Below, one piece after another: positions 21,858 to 33,829 of a stretch of DNA of 64,000 nucleotides (the first letter of the stretch is position 1; each line of letters starts with the position of its first letter). The translations under genes and the position numbers were made by a program. The DNA is taken from NCBI GenBank assembly GCA_023678885.1, contig CM043005.1, positions 10,964,314-11,028,313 on the forward strand, given 5' to 3'. Under the pieces are notes generated by a model. The model saw only the letters and a list, made by a program, of their open reading frames with translations, made no database searches and was not told the origin of the DNA. The stretch comes from Pogostemon cablin. Lineage: Eukaryota > Streptophyta > Magnoliopsida > Lamiales > Lamiaceae.

Positions 21858-23295
21858 TCAATGTGATGGTGTTGCAGGACTTTGGATTCTCAATACTTTA
21901 CGATGGTAGCTTCCCTTTCTTAATAGTTTGAGTGAGCTTGTAAGGTCCTTCACTTGCTTGGATAAATCCTCATGGTTTGCATCAATCTTCTTCTCTAATT
22001 TGGCCTCAAGACGATCCACTCTAGCATCATTCCTAGCCATGTAAATGTTCACCGTATCCTCGAAACCTGGCTTTCTTTCTTCAACTTTCGCACCTGGATC
22101 AATAGCCATCGGAGCTTGAATTGCATTCTTAGGATTACTCCATGAAAACTCCGGCCTCCTAGGCTGTTGATAATTACCCGGGGGACCACGATTGTTGTAG
22201 TTCCCTTGGTAATTCTGGTGGCCCATAGCATAGTTTGCTTCTTCCATCTTCTCTTGGATCATGCCATCATTAATTACTTCTTGCTGCATGATTGGTACGC
22301 ACTGAGATTTGTCACTGATTTGCTTTTGTTGGGACTCAAGTAGCTTGTTGATATTCGATAAGCTAGAGACGATCTCATCTTCTTTACTTGTTTTCACCAT
22401 AGCCACTTTTCTAAGGACGCAAGTACCTCTCACTCTATCAGTTGGCCAATCTCTTGAGTTCATCGAAATATCTTCAAAAAGTTTCTAGGCCTCTACGGAT
22501 GACTTAGTAAGCAATGCTCCATTAGAAAAGCATCCAATAACACATGAGAATCACAGTCCAATCCATTGTAGAATATGCTGATATATTGAGCTTTAGATAG
22601 CCCATGTTGAGGACACTTACGAAGCATGTCCTTGAATCTGTCCCAAGCTTCATGAAACTTCTCTCCACTACCGATAGCAAATTGGTTAATGTTTTGCTTC
22701 ATCTTGAACACCTTCGAAGGTGGCATGTATCTTTCCAAGAACTTTAACTTCAATTGCTCCCAAGTAGTGCATTCAGCTGTATTAATAGTGTCGTACCAAT
22801 CTCTCGCCCTTTCAGTAAGTGAGAATTTAAACAAGAGGATCTTCCTAGCATCTTCATATTCTCCTGCGTCTTTTGAGTACTTGCATAGCCCAAGAACTTG
22901 TTTAGATACTGTTGCGGATCCTCGAAAGACCCTCGTGCAAAGGGGTTCATTTCTATCATACTAATAAGAGCGGGGTGAAGATGGAAATCCGCATTAGCCC
23001 TCCTCGCTCCTAGAAGCCCAAAATTTCCAGCCCCGTTATTCTTGAAGACTTCACGGATGGCTAGATTATCCAGATTGGCCCTTTTGTTGGCCATGTCAAT
23101 TTCCTCTGCTACTGCGTTTGGATCAACTACAGTTTCAGTCGCTTCCGAGTTCGGTTCGTCCACTTCAACTCCAAAATTTAGAGATGTAGTTAGCTCTTTT
23201 TTCTTGTTTTGAATCTTACTCTTCTTCTTCTTGGTTGACACTCTGATCTCAGGATTATAAGGCTCTAATTTACCTTGCTTTAATCTTGTGTACAT
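21858..23295 (-). pseudogene. Outer Athila gag, broken
   Basis: The start ATG is probably at 23293-23295 (MYTRLKQGKLEPYNPEI). The conserved core RDWYDTINTAE and WEQLKLKFLERYMPPSK lies at 22493-22834, and the N/Q/P-rich part with NYQGNYNNRGPPGNYQQP at 21858-22463. At least two frameshifts separate three frames. About 80-85 percent identical to the inner gag by eye. Confidence 0.9.
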
Positions 23296-23385
23296 ACACC
23301 TGAAAAGATTAAGAGTTAGAACAAAAAACACGAATTAAAATAGTCCTAATAAAACTAGAAATAATAAAAAGATATTTTATGTCGT

Positions 23386-23402
23386 CCCCGGCAATGGCTC
23401 CA
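23386..23402 (-). other. Decayed tRNA-Asp primer-binding site
   Basis: Plus strand CCCCGGCAATGGCTCCA against the perfect CCCCGGCAACGGCGCCA of the inner element: two changes, both at CpG sites. Confidence 0.85.
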
Positions 23403-24422
23403 GAAACTAGACAGATGTTTTTCAACACACAATTAATCAACAAGTATGAAGGATATCAATTATAGTTTTGAAAGGTGACCAAGTTATATATTGAACCCAA
23501 GGAACGAATAATTATCAATTCAATTATGTTCTAGTAGATTAAGACTATGTTGGAAATTATAATGGTGGTGATATTGAGATTAAGTAACAACTAATAATTA
23601 AAATAACAAGTAAATATAACAAGAAGAAGAGATAATTGAGTTGTAATCAAGTAAAATAGAAGGTAGTTCTTCAGGTAATCTGGTTCCACTTATTAATTCA
23701 TCTTCCATGTGACGGTGTCCGACTCTGCCTTGTGGTTTATGGACGCATCACTAAACTATGCAAATTCGCTCTATAGACACAAGTAAATATGCGTATGACA
23801 TGTGTGAATATCCTCGAAGCAAGAGATATAATTCACCCCCTTTCTAGGTACTATCAGTATCAATTATTTCCCGTGCACTTAGTACTCTAACCCGATATGA
23901 TCTCTCTTTATAGGTACTAAGAAATTATACTCTTTGTCCTACTTATTAACCCGAATATGATTCAATTAACAAGTATTCATATAAGATAGTTCTAATAAGA
24001 CTTCGGAATCCTTTCACTTAGAATTATAACATAAAACCCTGCTCAGCAGTGAATGCACTCAACTAATAACCAAGTTATGTATTCAGACTCTACATAACAA
24101 TTATTGATGCACAAAACGACCATGAGTATGGATTAAAAATGCGCAATCTTATATAAAATAAACCACAAGTAGTGTTGTACGAAGTTTACACATGAAAATA
24201 AATTAACTTATGAAACCTTCATAACCCTAGAACTACCGAAGCGGCTCTAGCACATGATTGATCTAAGAACAATCATGGTTAGTTGGACCGATCTTACTTG
24301 AATCTCCAGCGGAACCTCTCTTGCAGCCCCTTCGGATGATGGATGATCGCTCTCCTCTTTACTCTATGTCTCGTCCTCTTGATCGCGTGATATGATATGA
24401 TCTACTGCTGTATAAGCCTTCT

Positions 24423-24428
24423 TTTATA
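24423..24428 (-). promoter_or_regulatory. LTR TATA box (outer 5' LTR)
   Basis: CAAGTATAAAAG on the minus strand. Confidence 0.6.
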
Positions 24429-24522
24429 CTTGTAATCGCGTCTCCCGGGCCTGAAATGGGCTTTTTAAGTGATCACATGCATTAAGGGTGTAAAAATACG
24501 GATATGGTAAGTTTCTGAGGCT

Positions 24523-24780
24523 CAATTCGACTTCATCAACATATCGAATTCACCCCTCCAGGTCGAATTGGAGGCCAAATTGACCGACTGTAAGTCCCAG
24601 GTGCTTGATTCGATCGGATGCCCTGGTCGACTTGAAGTGATGAGGTCAAATTTACATCTTCGCCAATCAATTTGACCTCGATTCAACCCAATGTCTAGGT
24701 CGAATCCTCCTATCGTGGTCGAATCCACCTTCTGCTCGTGCTATACTGCCAATTCGACCAGAAAGGTTGGTCGAATTATC
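24523..24780. repeat. Dyad array in U3 of outer 5' LTR
   Basis: AATTCGACC/GGTCGAATT type, partly decayed (GATTCAACC, GGTCAAATT). Counterpart of 1351-1600. Confidence 0.83.
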
Positions 24781-25014
24781 CTCCTTTTGGAGGAATTGCA
24801 CTCTTGCTTCGCCCAAACGGATGGTTTCGACTTCCTTTCTTCAGATTTCAACACTTCCATTCCGATTTCCTTCGAAAAACCACTCAAATGGCTTCAACAA
24901 CACCTGATTCGTGCCTTTTCACAATATATATCGGTTTACAACTGATTACAACCTTCAAACACTTCATAATAGCACAAATCTAGGCGCAAGATTCGTGAAT
25001 TTACACACTCATCA

Positions 25015-25019
25015 GAAAT
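25015..25019. repeat. Target-site duplication of outer Athila (right copy)
   Basis: GAAAT immediately after ...CTCATCA; identical to 230-234. Confidence 0.9.
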
Positions 25020-26151
25020 GATGGAAAAGTGCATCGAAATTAGAAAATGTGCATCGAAATGAAGGAATTATGCATCGAAATAAAGGAAACGAGCATCGAA
25101 AATGAAGATAATGTGTATCGAAATGAAGAAATGAGCATCGAAGCAAATAAAATATTGATCGAAATGAGAAAATGACCATCGAAATGTAATAAATAAGTGT
25201 CAAAATGACGGAGATGAGGATCGAAATGAAGGAAATGTGCATTGAAATGATAAAATGAGCATCGAAATGAAGGAAATATACATCGAAAATAGAAAATGAT
25301 CATTGAAATGAAGTAAACCTCATCAAAATGAGAAATGAGCATCGAAATGAAGGAGACGCGCATCCAAATGAGCATCAAAATGAAAGAAATATGCATTATA
25401 AAATGAGAATATGAGCATCAAAACTAAGGAAATGTTGATCGAAACTAGAAATAAGCATCGAAATGAAGGAAATATGTTTCTTAATGAATGAAAATATTAA
25501 TAAAAAATAACAAAAATATTTTTCAAATTAAAAATCGATAGGTTCTAACCATTGTAAACCGTTCAAAAAATTTTCAACATTAAACCCAATCGGTTTTAAC
25601 CTTGTAAAATTTATTTTTAAAGTAATTTTTATTAATTTTTTTCTTCATATTTACGAATAATAAATACTCCTATATCTAAAAATTTTCCACATTAAACCCG
25701 ATAGATTATAACCTTGTAAAGTTCATTATTTTTTTAAATAATTTTTAATATTTAAAGAATAATAAATACATACAAAAATTTTCAAATTAAACCCGATCGG
25801 TTCTAAGCTTGTAAGGTTCATTGTTTTTCTAATAGTAATTTTTATAAATTTTTTTCATAATTAAGAATAATAATAACATACAAAATTTTTCAAAATTAAA
25901 TTTAATCGGTTTTATCCTTGTAAAGTTCATGGGTTTTTAAGTAATTCTTGATAATTTTTTTCAGATTTAATAATAATAAAATACATATAAAATTTTTCCA
26001 CATTAAACCAGATCAGTTCTAAACTTGTAAAGTTTATTGTTTTTTAACAGTAATTTTTATTAATTTTTTTTCATATTTAAGAATAATAAATACATAAAAA
26101 AATTTCCACATTAAAACCGATCGGTTCTAACCTTGTAAAGTTCTTTAAATA

Positions 26152-26395
26152 CTCCCTCCGTCCCCATGATACGTATCTATTTTTTTATTTTGCTCTGTCT
26201 CATTACAAAGTATCCATTTCTCTTTTAGATTGATGAGACTCACAACCACTACAGATGACCTCACACTATACACTATTACAACAACTCACTACAGATTAAA
26301 ATATTATTTCTCTCACCTACTTATACATTAAATTATTATACTTCTTAATCCATGTGAAAATAGTAAACGAATACCTTTCAAGGGAACGGGGGGAG
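26152..26395. mobile_element. Stowaway MITE
   Basis: Terminal inverted repeats CTCCCTCCGTCCCC and its inexact complement at the other end (GAACGGGGGGAG), flanked by TA dinucleotides (26150-26151, 26396-26397). 244 bp, non-coding. Typical Tc1/mariner-derived MITE of plants. Confidence 0.88.
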
Positions 26396-27407
26396 TATAA
26401 TTTTTTTTTCATATTTGAGAATAATAAATACATATAAAAATTTTTCATATTAACCCGATCAGTTCTAACCTTGTAAAGTTCATTTTTTTGAAGTAATTTT
26501 TATTAATTTTTTATATATTTAAGAATAATAAATTCATATAAAATTTTTCCATGTTAAACCCGGCCGGTTCTAATCTTGTAAAGTTTATTTTTTAAATAAT
26601 TTTTGTTAATTTTTTTCATATTTAAGAATAATAAATACATATAAAAAAATTTTCACATTAAACCCGATTCATTCTTACTTTGTAAAGTTCATCATTTTTT
26701 TAAAAGTAATTTTTATTAATTTTTTTATTTTTAAATATAATAAATAAAGAATATGTATCGAAATGAGAAAATGAGCAATGAAATGAAGGAAAAGTACACT
26801 GAAATTTAAATGAGCATCGAAATGAAGTAATTGTGCATCGAAATGAAGGAAATGAGCATCAAAAATGAAGGAAATGTGCATTGGAATGAGAAAATTAGCA
26901 TTGAAGCAAATAAAATTTTGATCGAATGAGAAAATGACCATCGAAGTCTAATAAATATGTATCGAAATGAAGAAAATTAGGATCGAAATGAAGTAAACGT
27001 GCAATGAAATGAAGGAAATGTGCATTGAAATGATAAAATGATCATAGAAATGAAGGAAATATGCATCGAAATTAGAAAATGAGCATTGAAAATGAAGGTG
27101 TGCATCCAAATGAGGGAGATTGTAATTAGAAATGAGAATATGAGCATCGAAAAGAAGGAAATATTGATCAAAACTAGAAAATAAGCATTGAAATGAAGGA
27201 ATATGTTTCTTAATGAATGAAGATATTAATACAAAATAATAAAAAAAACCTTTTTAAAATTAAAACCGATAGGTTCTAACCTTTGTAAACCGTTCAAAAA
27301 TTTTCTACATTAACCCGATTAGTTCTAACCTTGTAGAATAAATTGTTTTTTAAAGTAATTTTTATTAATTTCTTTTCATATTTAGGAGTAATAAATAAAT
27401 AAATAAA

Positions 27408-27409
<2 letters not shown>

Positions 27410-27483
<74 letters not shown>
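27410..27483. repeat. (TA)n microsatellite
   Basis: About 70 bp of uninterrupted TA inside the AT-rich satellite. Confidence 0.95.
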
Positions 27484-27486
<3 letters not shown>

Positions 27487-27998
27487 TTTTCAAATTAAAC
27501 CCGATTGGTTCTAACTTTGTAAAGTTTATTTTTTAATAAAAAATAATTTTATTAATTTTTTTCATATTAAAGAATAATAAATACATATAAAACTTTTTCA
27601 CATTAAACCCGATCGGTTCTAAACTAGTAAAATTAATTGTTTTATTAAAGTAATTTTTATTAATTTTTTCATATTTAAGAATAACAAATACATATAAATT
27701 TTTTCACATTAAAACCGATTGGTTCTAACCTTGTAAAGTTCATTATTTTTTTTAATAATTTTTATTAATTTTTTTCATATTTGAGAATAATAAATACATA
27801 TAAACTTTTTCCACATTAAACCCGATCGGTTCTAACCATGTAAAGTTCATTGTTTTTTATTAAAGTAATTTTTATTAATCTTTTTTTTATATTTAAGAAT
27901 AATATATACCTATATTTTTTCAACGTTAAACCCGATTAGTTCTAACCTCGTAAAGTTCATTGTTTTATTTTTAAATAATTTTTGTTAATGTTTTTATA

Positions 27999-28461
27999 CT
28001 CTCTCCGTCCCATTTCAATCTTTACATATTTCTATTTTGGGCGTCCCATTTCAATCTTTACGTTTTCTTTTTTGGTAAATGAGACCCACACAAATTAATT
28101 ATTTCTCTCTCCATGGACCCACACATCACACTAATACACCACACCGGATCTTCTGTGCCATTTTGGTGCATCATCTTCTGTACCACACGTTATGTGATTG
28201 ACACTTAAGATGAGAAAACAAATCCAACCATTACCTCTAGGGTTTAAGGATTATGGTATATTTTCTCTCTCATACGTGTCGTCAATCTAATAATATGGCA
28301 CAGGAGATAGTGTACCAAATGTCACAGAGAATCTGAGCCGAATACACCTACCCACTTTATATTAAAATATTATTTTTCTCACCTCACTACACATTAAAAT
28401 ACTATATTTCTTAATCTACGTGCAAAAAGCAAAAGTAAAGTTTGAAGCAGGATGGAGGGAG
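27999..28461. mobile_element. Stowaway MITE interrupted by another MITE
   Basis: Ends CTCTCTCCGTCCC and ATGGAGGGAG, flanked by TA (27997-27998 and 28462-28463). Excluding the nested element (28142-28340) it is about 255 bp, similar to the MITE at 26152. Confidence 0.82.
28142..28340. mobile_element. Mutator-like MITE nested in Stowaway
   Basis: 199 bp between AATACACCA (28133-28141) and AATACACCT (28341-28349), a 9-bp duplication with one mismatch. Inexact terminal inverted repeats contain TCTTCTGTGCCATTTTGGT and its near complement. Size and duplication length fit a Mutator-type MITE; no coding capacity. Confidence 0.65.
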
Positions 28462-30064
28462 TATTTAAGAATAACAAACACATATAAAAATTTTCCACAT
28501 TAAACCCGAGCAGTTCTAACTTTGTAAAGTTCATTCTTTTTAAAAGTAATTTTTATAAATTTTTTTATTTTAAAAAATAATAAATATAGAATGTGTATCG
28601 AAATGAGAAATGAGCAATGAAGTGAAGGAAAAGTGCACCGAAATCAGAAAATGAGCATCGAAATAAAGGAAAGCAGCATAAAAAATGAAGAAAATGAGCA
28701 CTGAAATGAGAAAATGAACATCTAAGAATATGAAATGTTAATCAAAATGAGAAAATGAGCACCAAATGTACGAAATGAGTATCGAAATGAAGAAAATGGA
28801 CATGGAAATGAAAGAAACGTGCATTGAAATGATAAAATAAGCTAGAAATGAAGGAAATGTGCATCCATATTTAAAAATGAGTGTCGAAATGAAGTAAACC
28901 TCATCAAAATGAGAAATGAGCATTGAAAATTATGGAGACGTCCATCCAAATGAGCATTAAAATGAAAGAAACGTGCATTCAAAATGAGAAATTGAGCATC
29001 GAAACGAAGAAATTATTGACCGAAACAAGATAATGAGCATAGAAATGAAGGAAATATGCTTCTTAATAAATAAAGATATTAAAAGAATAAAAAAAATATT
29101 TTTCAAATTAAAACCGTTAGGTTCTAATCTTTTTAAACCATACAAAAAATTTTTTACATTAAACCCGATCGGTTTCAATCTTAAAAAAGTACATCGTTTC
29201 TTTTAAAGTAATTTTTATTAATTTTTTTCATATTTAAAAATAATAAATATATATAAAATTTTTTCACATTAAACCCGATCAGTTCTAACCTTGTGAAGTT
29301 CATTGTTTTTTTTAAAGTAACTTTATTAATTTTTTATATTTAAGAATAATAAATATGGAAATGTTCCCCAAAATATAAAATGAGCAACAAAATGAAGAAA
29401 AGGTGCATAAAAATTAGAAAATGAGCATCGAAATTAAGAAATTGTGCATTGAAATAAAGGAAATGAGCATCGAAATATAGGAAATGAGTATCAAAATAAA
29501 GAAAATGAGCATCGAAATGAGGGAAACATGCAACGAATTTATGGAAACGTGCATTAAAATGATAAAATGAGCATCGAGATGAAGGAAATGTGCATCGAAA
29601 TTAGTAAATGAGCATTAAATGAAGTAAACGTCATCAAAAATGAGAAAAAAGCATCGAAAATGAAGGAGACGTGCATCGAAATTAGAATCAAAATGAAGGA
29701 AATATGCATCTGAAATGAGAAAATGAACATCAAACTAGATAATATTATTAGAAAGGTAAAGGAAAATAAGAAGGGGTACAAAGGAAAGAGAATGAAAGGG
29801 CACCGTTAAAACCAGTGAAAATAGAGCCAAACAAGTGGCTTAAAAAAGATCCAAACAGGCGGATCAAAGAGAAAAAATCAACCAAAAATAACAAGATTAA
29901 TACACCACATTGGTTGTATGATGCACTCATCTATCAACGAGAAACTGGTTGATTAAAACTAATCTAGAGATGCCGATAATTCTTCGAGCTGACTGACTAT
30001 CGAACTAGAGCAACAAGGACCAGTGTTTATATCAAATAAAACGGGGGTGATCTAGGGTAGAAGG

Positions 30065-31261
30065 TGTTGGATTGTATACTAAAAGTCTAGCTTTAGTATG
30101 AACAATGTCATAACAATATTTGAAATAAGAATCATAGATCAAATGATTGCATCTTATAATTTATTTTATATGCATGATGCAATAGCCCATTTACTTTATA
30201 CTGTAGATAATATGTTGTGCGACAACACGGAGAAGATCATATTATCGGTTTCCTTATAAAGTATAAACAGATGCTCACAACTGAGATAGACGGGGACTCT
30301 CTATCGGTATGGTTGTAGTGTGGTTTGGTATTAGCTTGTCTTGGCTATAGAATCACATTAGTGCACTTGTGTGTATTGAGCAGGACCGCCTGAGATCGTT
30401 CGACTTATACTGACTTATAGAAGAACTTGATCTCTGTTATTATGGAAGTTCGTGCTCTTTATCCCTATACAATAACCTCGACACGTAGGGCAGTATGTAT
30501 TTCTTTGATTCATCAATGGGTGAGATTTATAAGTATTAAATCAACAAACTCGGTGAGTTGGGAAGTAGTGCTGTATCTATGGTGTGATGTTGATTGTAGA
30601 AGGAATCCATGTCCGTCATAGGTTGATGATGTCCCCTTGAGGAGCTCATAAGGTTTATCATGTAAATCTTGCAAGTGCATTAATTTCCAGCATGATAATA
30701 AGGTTGAGTGGTACTACTCTCGGATGAGATATTAATTAATTTGAGTTGTCAGTAACTTAATTAATTAATGGGCATTGTATATCTTAAACATGGGGAGACT
30801 GTCGGGCTTATGATAAGAAGGAGCCCAGAACATAATTTTGGGATTGGACGGGTAGTGCAGTAATAATATTTTAGTGGACTATATTATTATTATTGGATTT
30901 AATTAAAAGCTTTGGGCTAAGCTTGGTTAATTAAATTCAATTGAGGCCCAGCCCAATTTCTCCTCCTGGTCCCTGCTGTAGCCCAACTATATAAGTCATC
31001 TCAGCTCCTGTTAACCCTAAGTCAGTGCCTCATTTGACATACGGGAGAGAACAGAGAGCAGATTGAGAGAACTCTGGGGATTGTTGACCACCCAACACCA
31101 GAGTTGACTTTGGGACATACAGTAGAAGATCAGAGGTAGTTCTCTGCAGTTAATCCTCTACACCAACCCAGAAGTGCGGTAAACACGTTTTATGCTTCTG
31201 TTATTTTGTTTGCCTATTTTTCTAACGGATCACGTTGAACCACACGATCCAATTGCCAACA
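30065..31261 (+). repeat. Copia 5' LTR
   Basis: 1197 bp, TGTTGGATTG to GCCAACA. A TATA box (ACTATATAAGTC) lies at about 30986-30997. Related LTRs are at 4302-5493, 52975-54168 and 58431-59365. Confidence 0.94.
30986..30997 (+). promoter_or_regulatory. Copia LTR TATA box
   Basis: CTATATAAG after CCCAA, about 270 bp before the LTR end; conserved in the 3' LTR near 37894. Confidence 0.6.
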
Positions 31262-31263
31262 AT

Positions 31264-31275
31264 TGGTATCAGAGC
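31264..31275 (+). other. Copia primer-binding site, initiator tRNA-Met
   Basis: TGGTATCAGAGC, two bases after the 5' LTR, the standard primer site of plant Ty1/copia elements. Confidence 0.93.
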
Positions 31276-33650
31276 GTTGGTTTTGTGGTGAAACGTGAGA
31301 CGTTAGGTAGGGTTTGTGCCTTACGTGTGTTTATTGTCGATTTGTTAGCATGTATGAATGGCTTTTGTGATTATATGATTTAATCTGGACATAATCACTT
31401 GATAATGCTTTGGGTTTAGTATTTTGTCCATGAAAACCTATTTGCCATATTTTATCTTGTTAATCGAACAAAGAAAGAAAGTTGTTGCTGCAAATATACA
31501 ATGATCGTAAAACACACGAGAGAGAATTGGTCTCTGGCCAGTTTGTCTATCCGCTGGAGAAGTCAGAACGGTGATGGCGGCTGTGACTGTCGCCAACCGG
31601 TGAAAGCCCACGGTGGATTTTGGCGCTGGTGGCTGTTGCTCGACCGCAATGAATTAGTATCGCTGGACAGTACGATGATGGTCGCTGGGAGACGACGTGA
31701 TAAGAGCGTGCCTGATGGAGTTCCAGGCGAGCTCCTAGTGGTTTCGGATGAGCCTTCGTCTTCTCCGAGCGGGTCTGCTATGTGGTTACCGATCGAGACG
31801 GATGAAGAACGGCGTCTGTCTCAATTGGTGCACGGTGGATACTAGGCGAGTCCATGGTGCTACCAGATGAGTCGAAGACGGCGGTTGAGCGCTGATACTT
31901 TCAGACGGCTAGTTCTGGACGCCGAGCAGATGCTGGCATCGACGGGCGTCGGTACACTGGATCGTCGCACGATGGTGGGTTGTGGTAGCAGCGGTGCCTA
32001 TTTGCTCCGATCGCATTTTGACGAAGATGAATTGGCGATAGATTCCGATGGACTGCGCCGCTACCTGGCGGAAGTAAGACCAGTCTTCGTTTGAGACTGG
32101 AAGGAGGCGAGGCAGCGACTCAACGACCGGTGGCTGGTGGCTGCCTGATGCCAGTGCGGTTGCAGGCGATGGCGCTGCTGGATGGTCGGAGTGCGGAGCT
32201 CGCATGATTGACGGCTGACGGTGCAGCTCCGATGGGCCGTGGGCGCATCAGCCGTTAGCGGTGGTGCCAGGTAGCTCCGGTGATTGCTCGGTAAGAAAGG
32301 CTTGGCAGCTGTAGTTTAGGGGACGGTTGCAGCTTTTATGGGCCCATTTTTTTATTAAGTTGTTCATGGGCTCACTGTTTGGGCTGCTGGGCCTAGTTCA
32401 TTGCTGTTGATGGGCCCAAATATTTATTGTGGAATTTATTTTGGGCCTTGTCTTTCCATATGGGTTGTCTCAGTTGGGCCTTTTATTTTAATTAAATGGT
32501 TTTGGGCTGTGGTTATGGGGCCAATTTTAATTAAATGGTAATGGGCTGCTGGGCCAATCCTGGTTTTAATTAATTGTGGGTAATGGGCCAAGCATGTTAA
32601 ATTAGTTATTTATAATGGAGCTAATTTTGTGCTAGTGGGCTTGGTGGATTTAATTTGATTTTGGGCTAAGATTATGGGCCATGGATGATGGGCTTGATTA
32701 ATTATTTAATCTGCTGCTCATTTTGTGCTTATTTGTTGCTCTTGAGGCCCAAATTAATTGATCCACTATTTATACAATTAATTATGTTATATAACTGATT
32801 AATTGATTTAATTGTCAATTATTATTGTATATGTGAAAGGCATGTTCTATGTGATTTTTTTATTTAAATTGCTGTTAATAGAAACATGTCTAGGTTGTAT
32901 ATTTTATTCAGAAATATTATATGCATGTTAAAAACCCTCGCTAATTAAATAACTAAGTGGGAGAGGGGATTGGTAATTAATTCCCGCGGCCTCCATTATT
33001 GGTTTGTAAGTGATGTGAGTAAACTTGCGCGTTGGCAATAGAGCCTTCCTCCCTAACGGATGAGTTTATTCACGGATCACTGGTACAAACTTCTTTAAAT
33101 AATTATTGTTTGTAATGTGATGCATATGGACTTGCGCGTTGGCTATAGTGCCTTCCTCCCTAACGGATGAGCTTATATGTGGTTCACTAGTACAAACTTA
33201 TATAACTGATGGTTGTAGAAAGTTATCTGAGCGCGTGTGTACTTCTCTAACAGTAAGGCACATAAGCTTGGGCAGCGGACTTGGGATCAAATAATGGTGT
33301 ACACTTAGATGTGAATAATTAGTATCCTCCCCAACGGAGTCACTGCTATTATTTACATGGCTAAAGAGGAACCGACTATTAATTATTTTGTCATAAAGTT
33401 AGGTTGACAAATGAAATTAATGGGTAAAACCTTCTCTTGTAAATGTTCGGGTTTGTAAACGTCCACCCTAATGTGGCTTGCAGACTCACGGTGCTTGAGA
33501 TGTCGGTGAATTTTATTTTATATTGTTTTGAGGGAATCGATATAAAAGAATAAAATTCGAAGATTTGATCGGTAAATTTATTTGTGATTCTCTGAATTTT
33601 GAATGGTTTTATTTCACTAATTGTTAACTAAAAGACATTATATTACTTGT
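31276..33650 (+). other. Long non-coding leader of copia element
   Basis: Three parts are seen. 31500-32300 is GC-rich with open but unrecognised frames (114 codons at 31501-31845). 32300-32760 is dense in TGGGCC/TGGGCT. 32940-33400 has two near-identical segments (around CTTCCTCCCTAACGGATGAG at 33044 and 33148) plus a weaker third. The 32880-33500 part reappears reversed at 59390-59880. No gag-like protein is seen here; gag remnants start after 33650. Confidence 0.65.
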
Positions 33651-33829
33651 CCAAATTAGATGATTAGAAAGAATCTTGGTTTTGATAATTACTGCTTAAG
33701 AAAATACATGTGTATTCTCACAAAGGACGTCTCATGATGCCTATTAAAGTCTCTAGTGAAGAGATGAGAGGTTCATAGAAATATGATGGTCTCATTTAAC
33801 TCTTCGGATACTTGAGTAAATTAAAAGGC

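Larger units (their letters stand above)
235..25014 (-). mobile_element. Athila-type Ty3/gypsy retrotransposon (outer, old)
   Basis: This is a full-length LTR retrotransposon on the minus strand. It has TG...CA LTRs at both ends (235-1810 and 23408-25014), a degenerate tRNA-Asp primer site next to the 5' LTR, and gag, protease, RT-RNase H, integrase and an ATHILA-ORF1-like gene in that order. The 5-bp target duplication GAAAT is exact at 230-234 and 25015-25019. All genes carry stops or frameshifts, so the element is dead. It has been enlarged by three later insertions (4302-5493, 9665-18724, 19407-20606); without them it would be about 13 kb. By eye the two LTRs differ by about 5-7 percent, more than those of the nested element, as the nesting order requires. 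Confidence 0.95.
23408..25014 (-). repeat. Outer Athila 5' LTR
   Basis: This 1607-bp LTR is paired with 235-1810. Its inner terminus has decayed (TAGACAGATG in place of TGATAGG); the outer end CACTCATCA is intact. TATA motif at 24423-24428 (minus), dyad array at 24523-24780. Confidence 0.92.
25015..29744. repeat. Satellite array with higher-order structure
   Basis: Two repeat types alternate. One is a ~21-bp minisatellite around GCATCGAAATGAAGGAAATG (25020-25480, 26740-27230, 28580-29090, 29360-29744). The other is a ~100-bp AT-rich unit around AAACCCGATCGGTTCTAACC (25500-26740, 27240-28560, 29100-29360). Each minisatellite block ends with a similar sequence (ATATGTTTCTTAATGAATGA ...) leading into an AACCGATAGGTTCTAACC variant, so block plus satellite behaves as a higher-order unit of roughly 1-1.8 kb. 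Open frames here are repeat artefacts. Confidence 0.85.

Noticed and set aside
25012..29781. Several minus-strand frames rich in Ile, Phe, Ser and His resembling membrane proteins
   Set aside because: Periodic translation of the 21-bp minisatellite; no start context or conservation.
31501..32094. Possible copia gag gene
   Set aside because: The frames have no gag core or zinc knuckle, and recognisable gag remnants occur later (about 33850).
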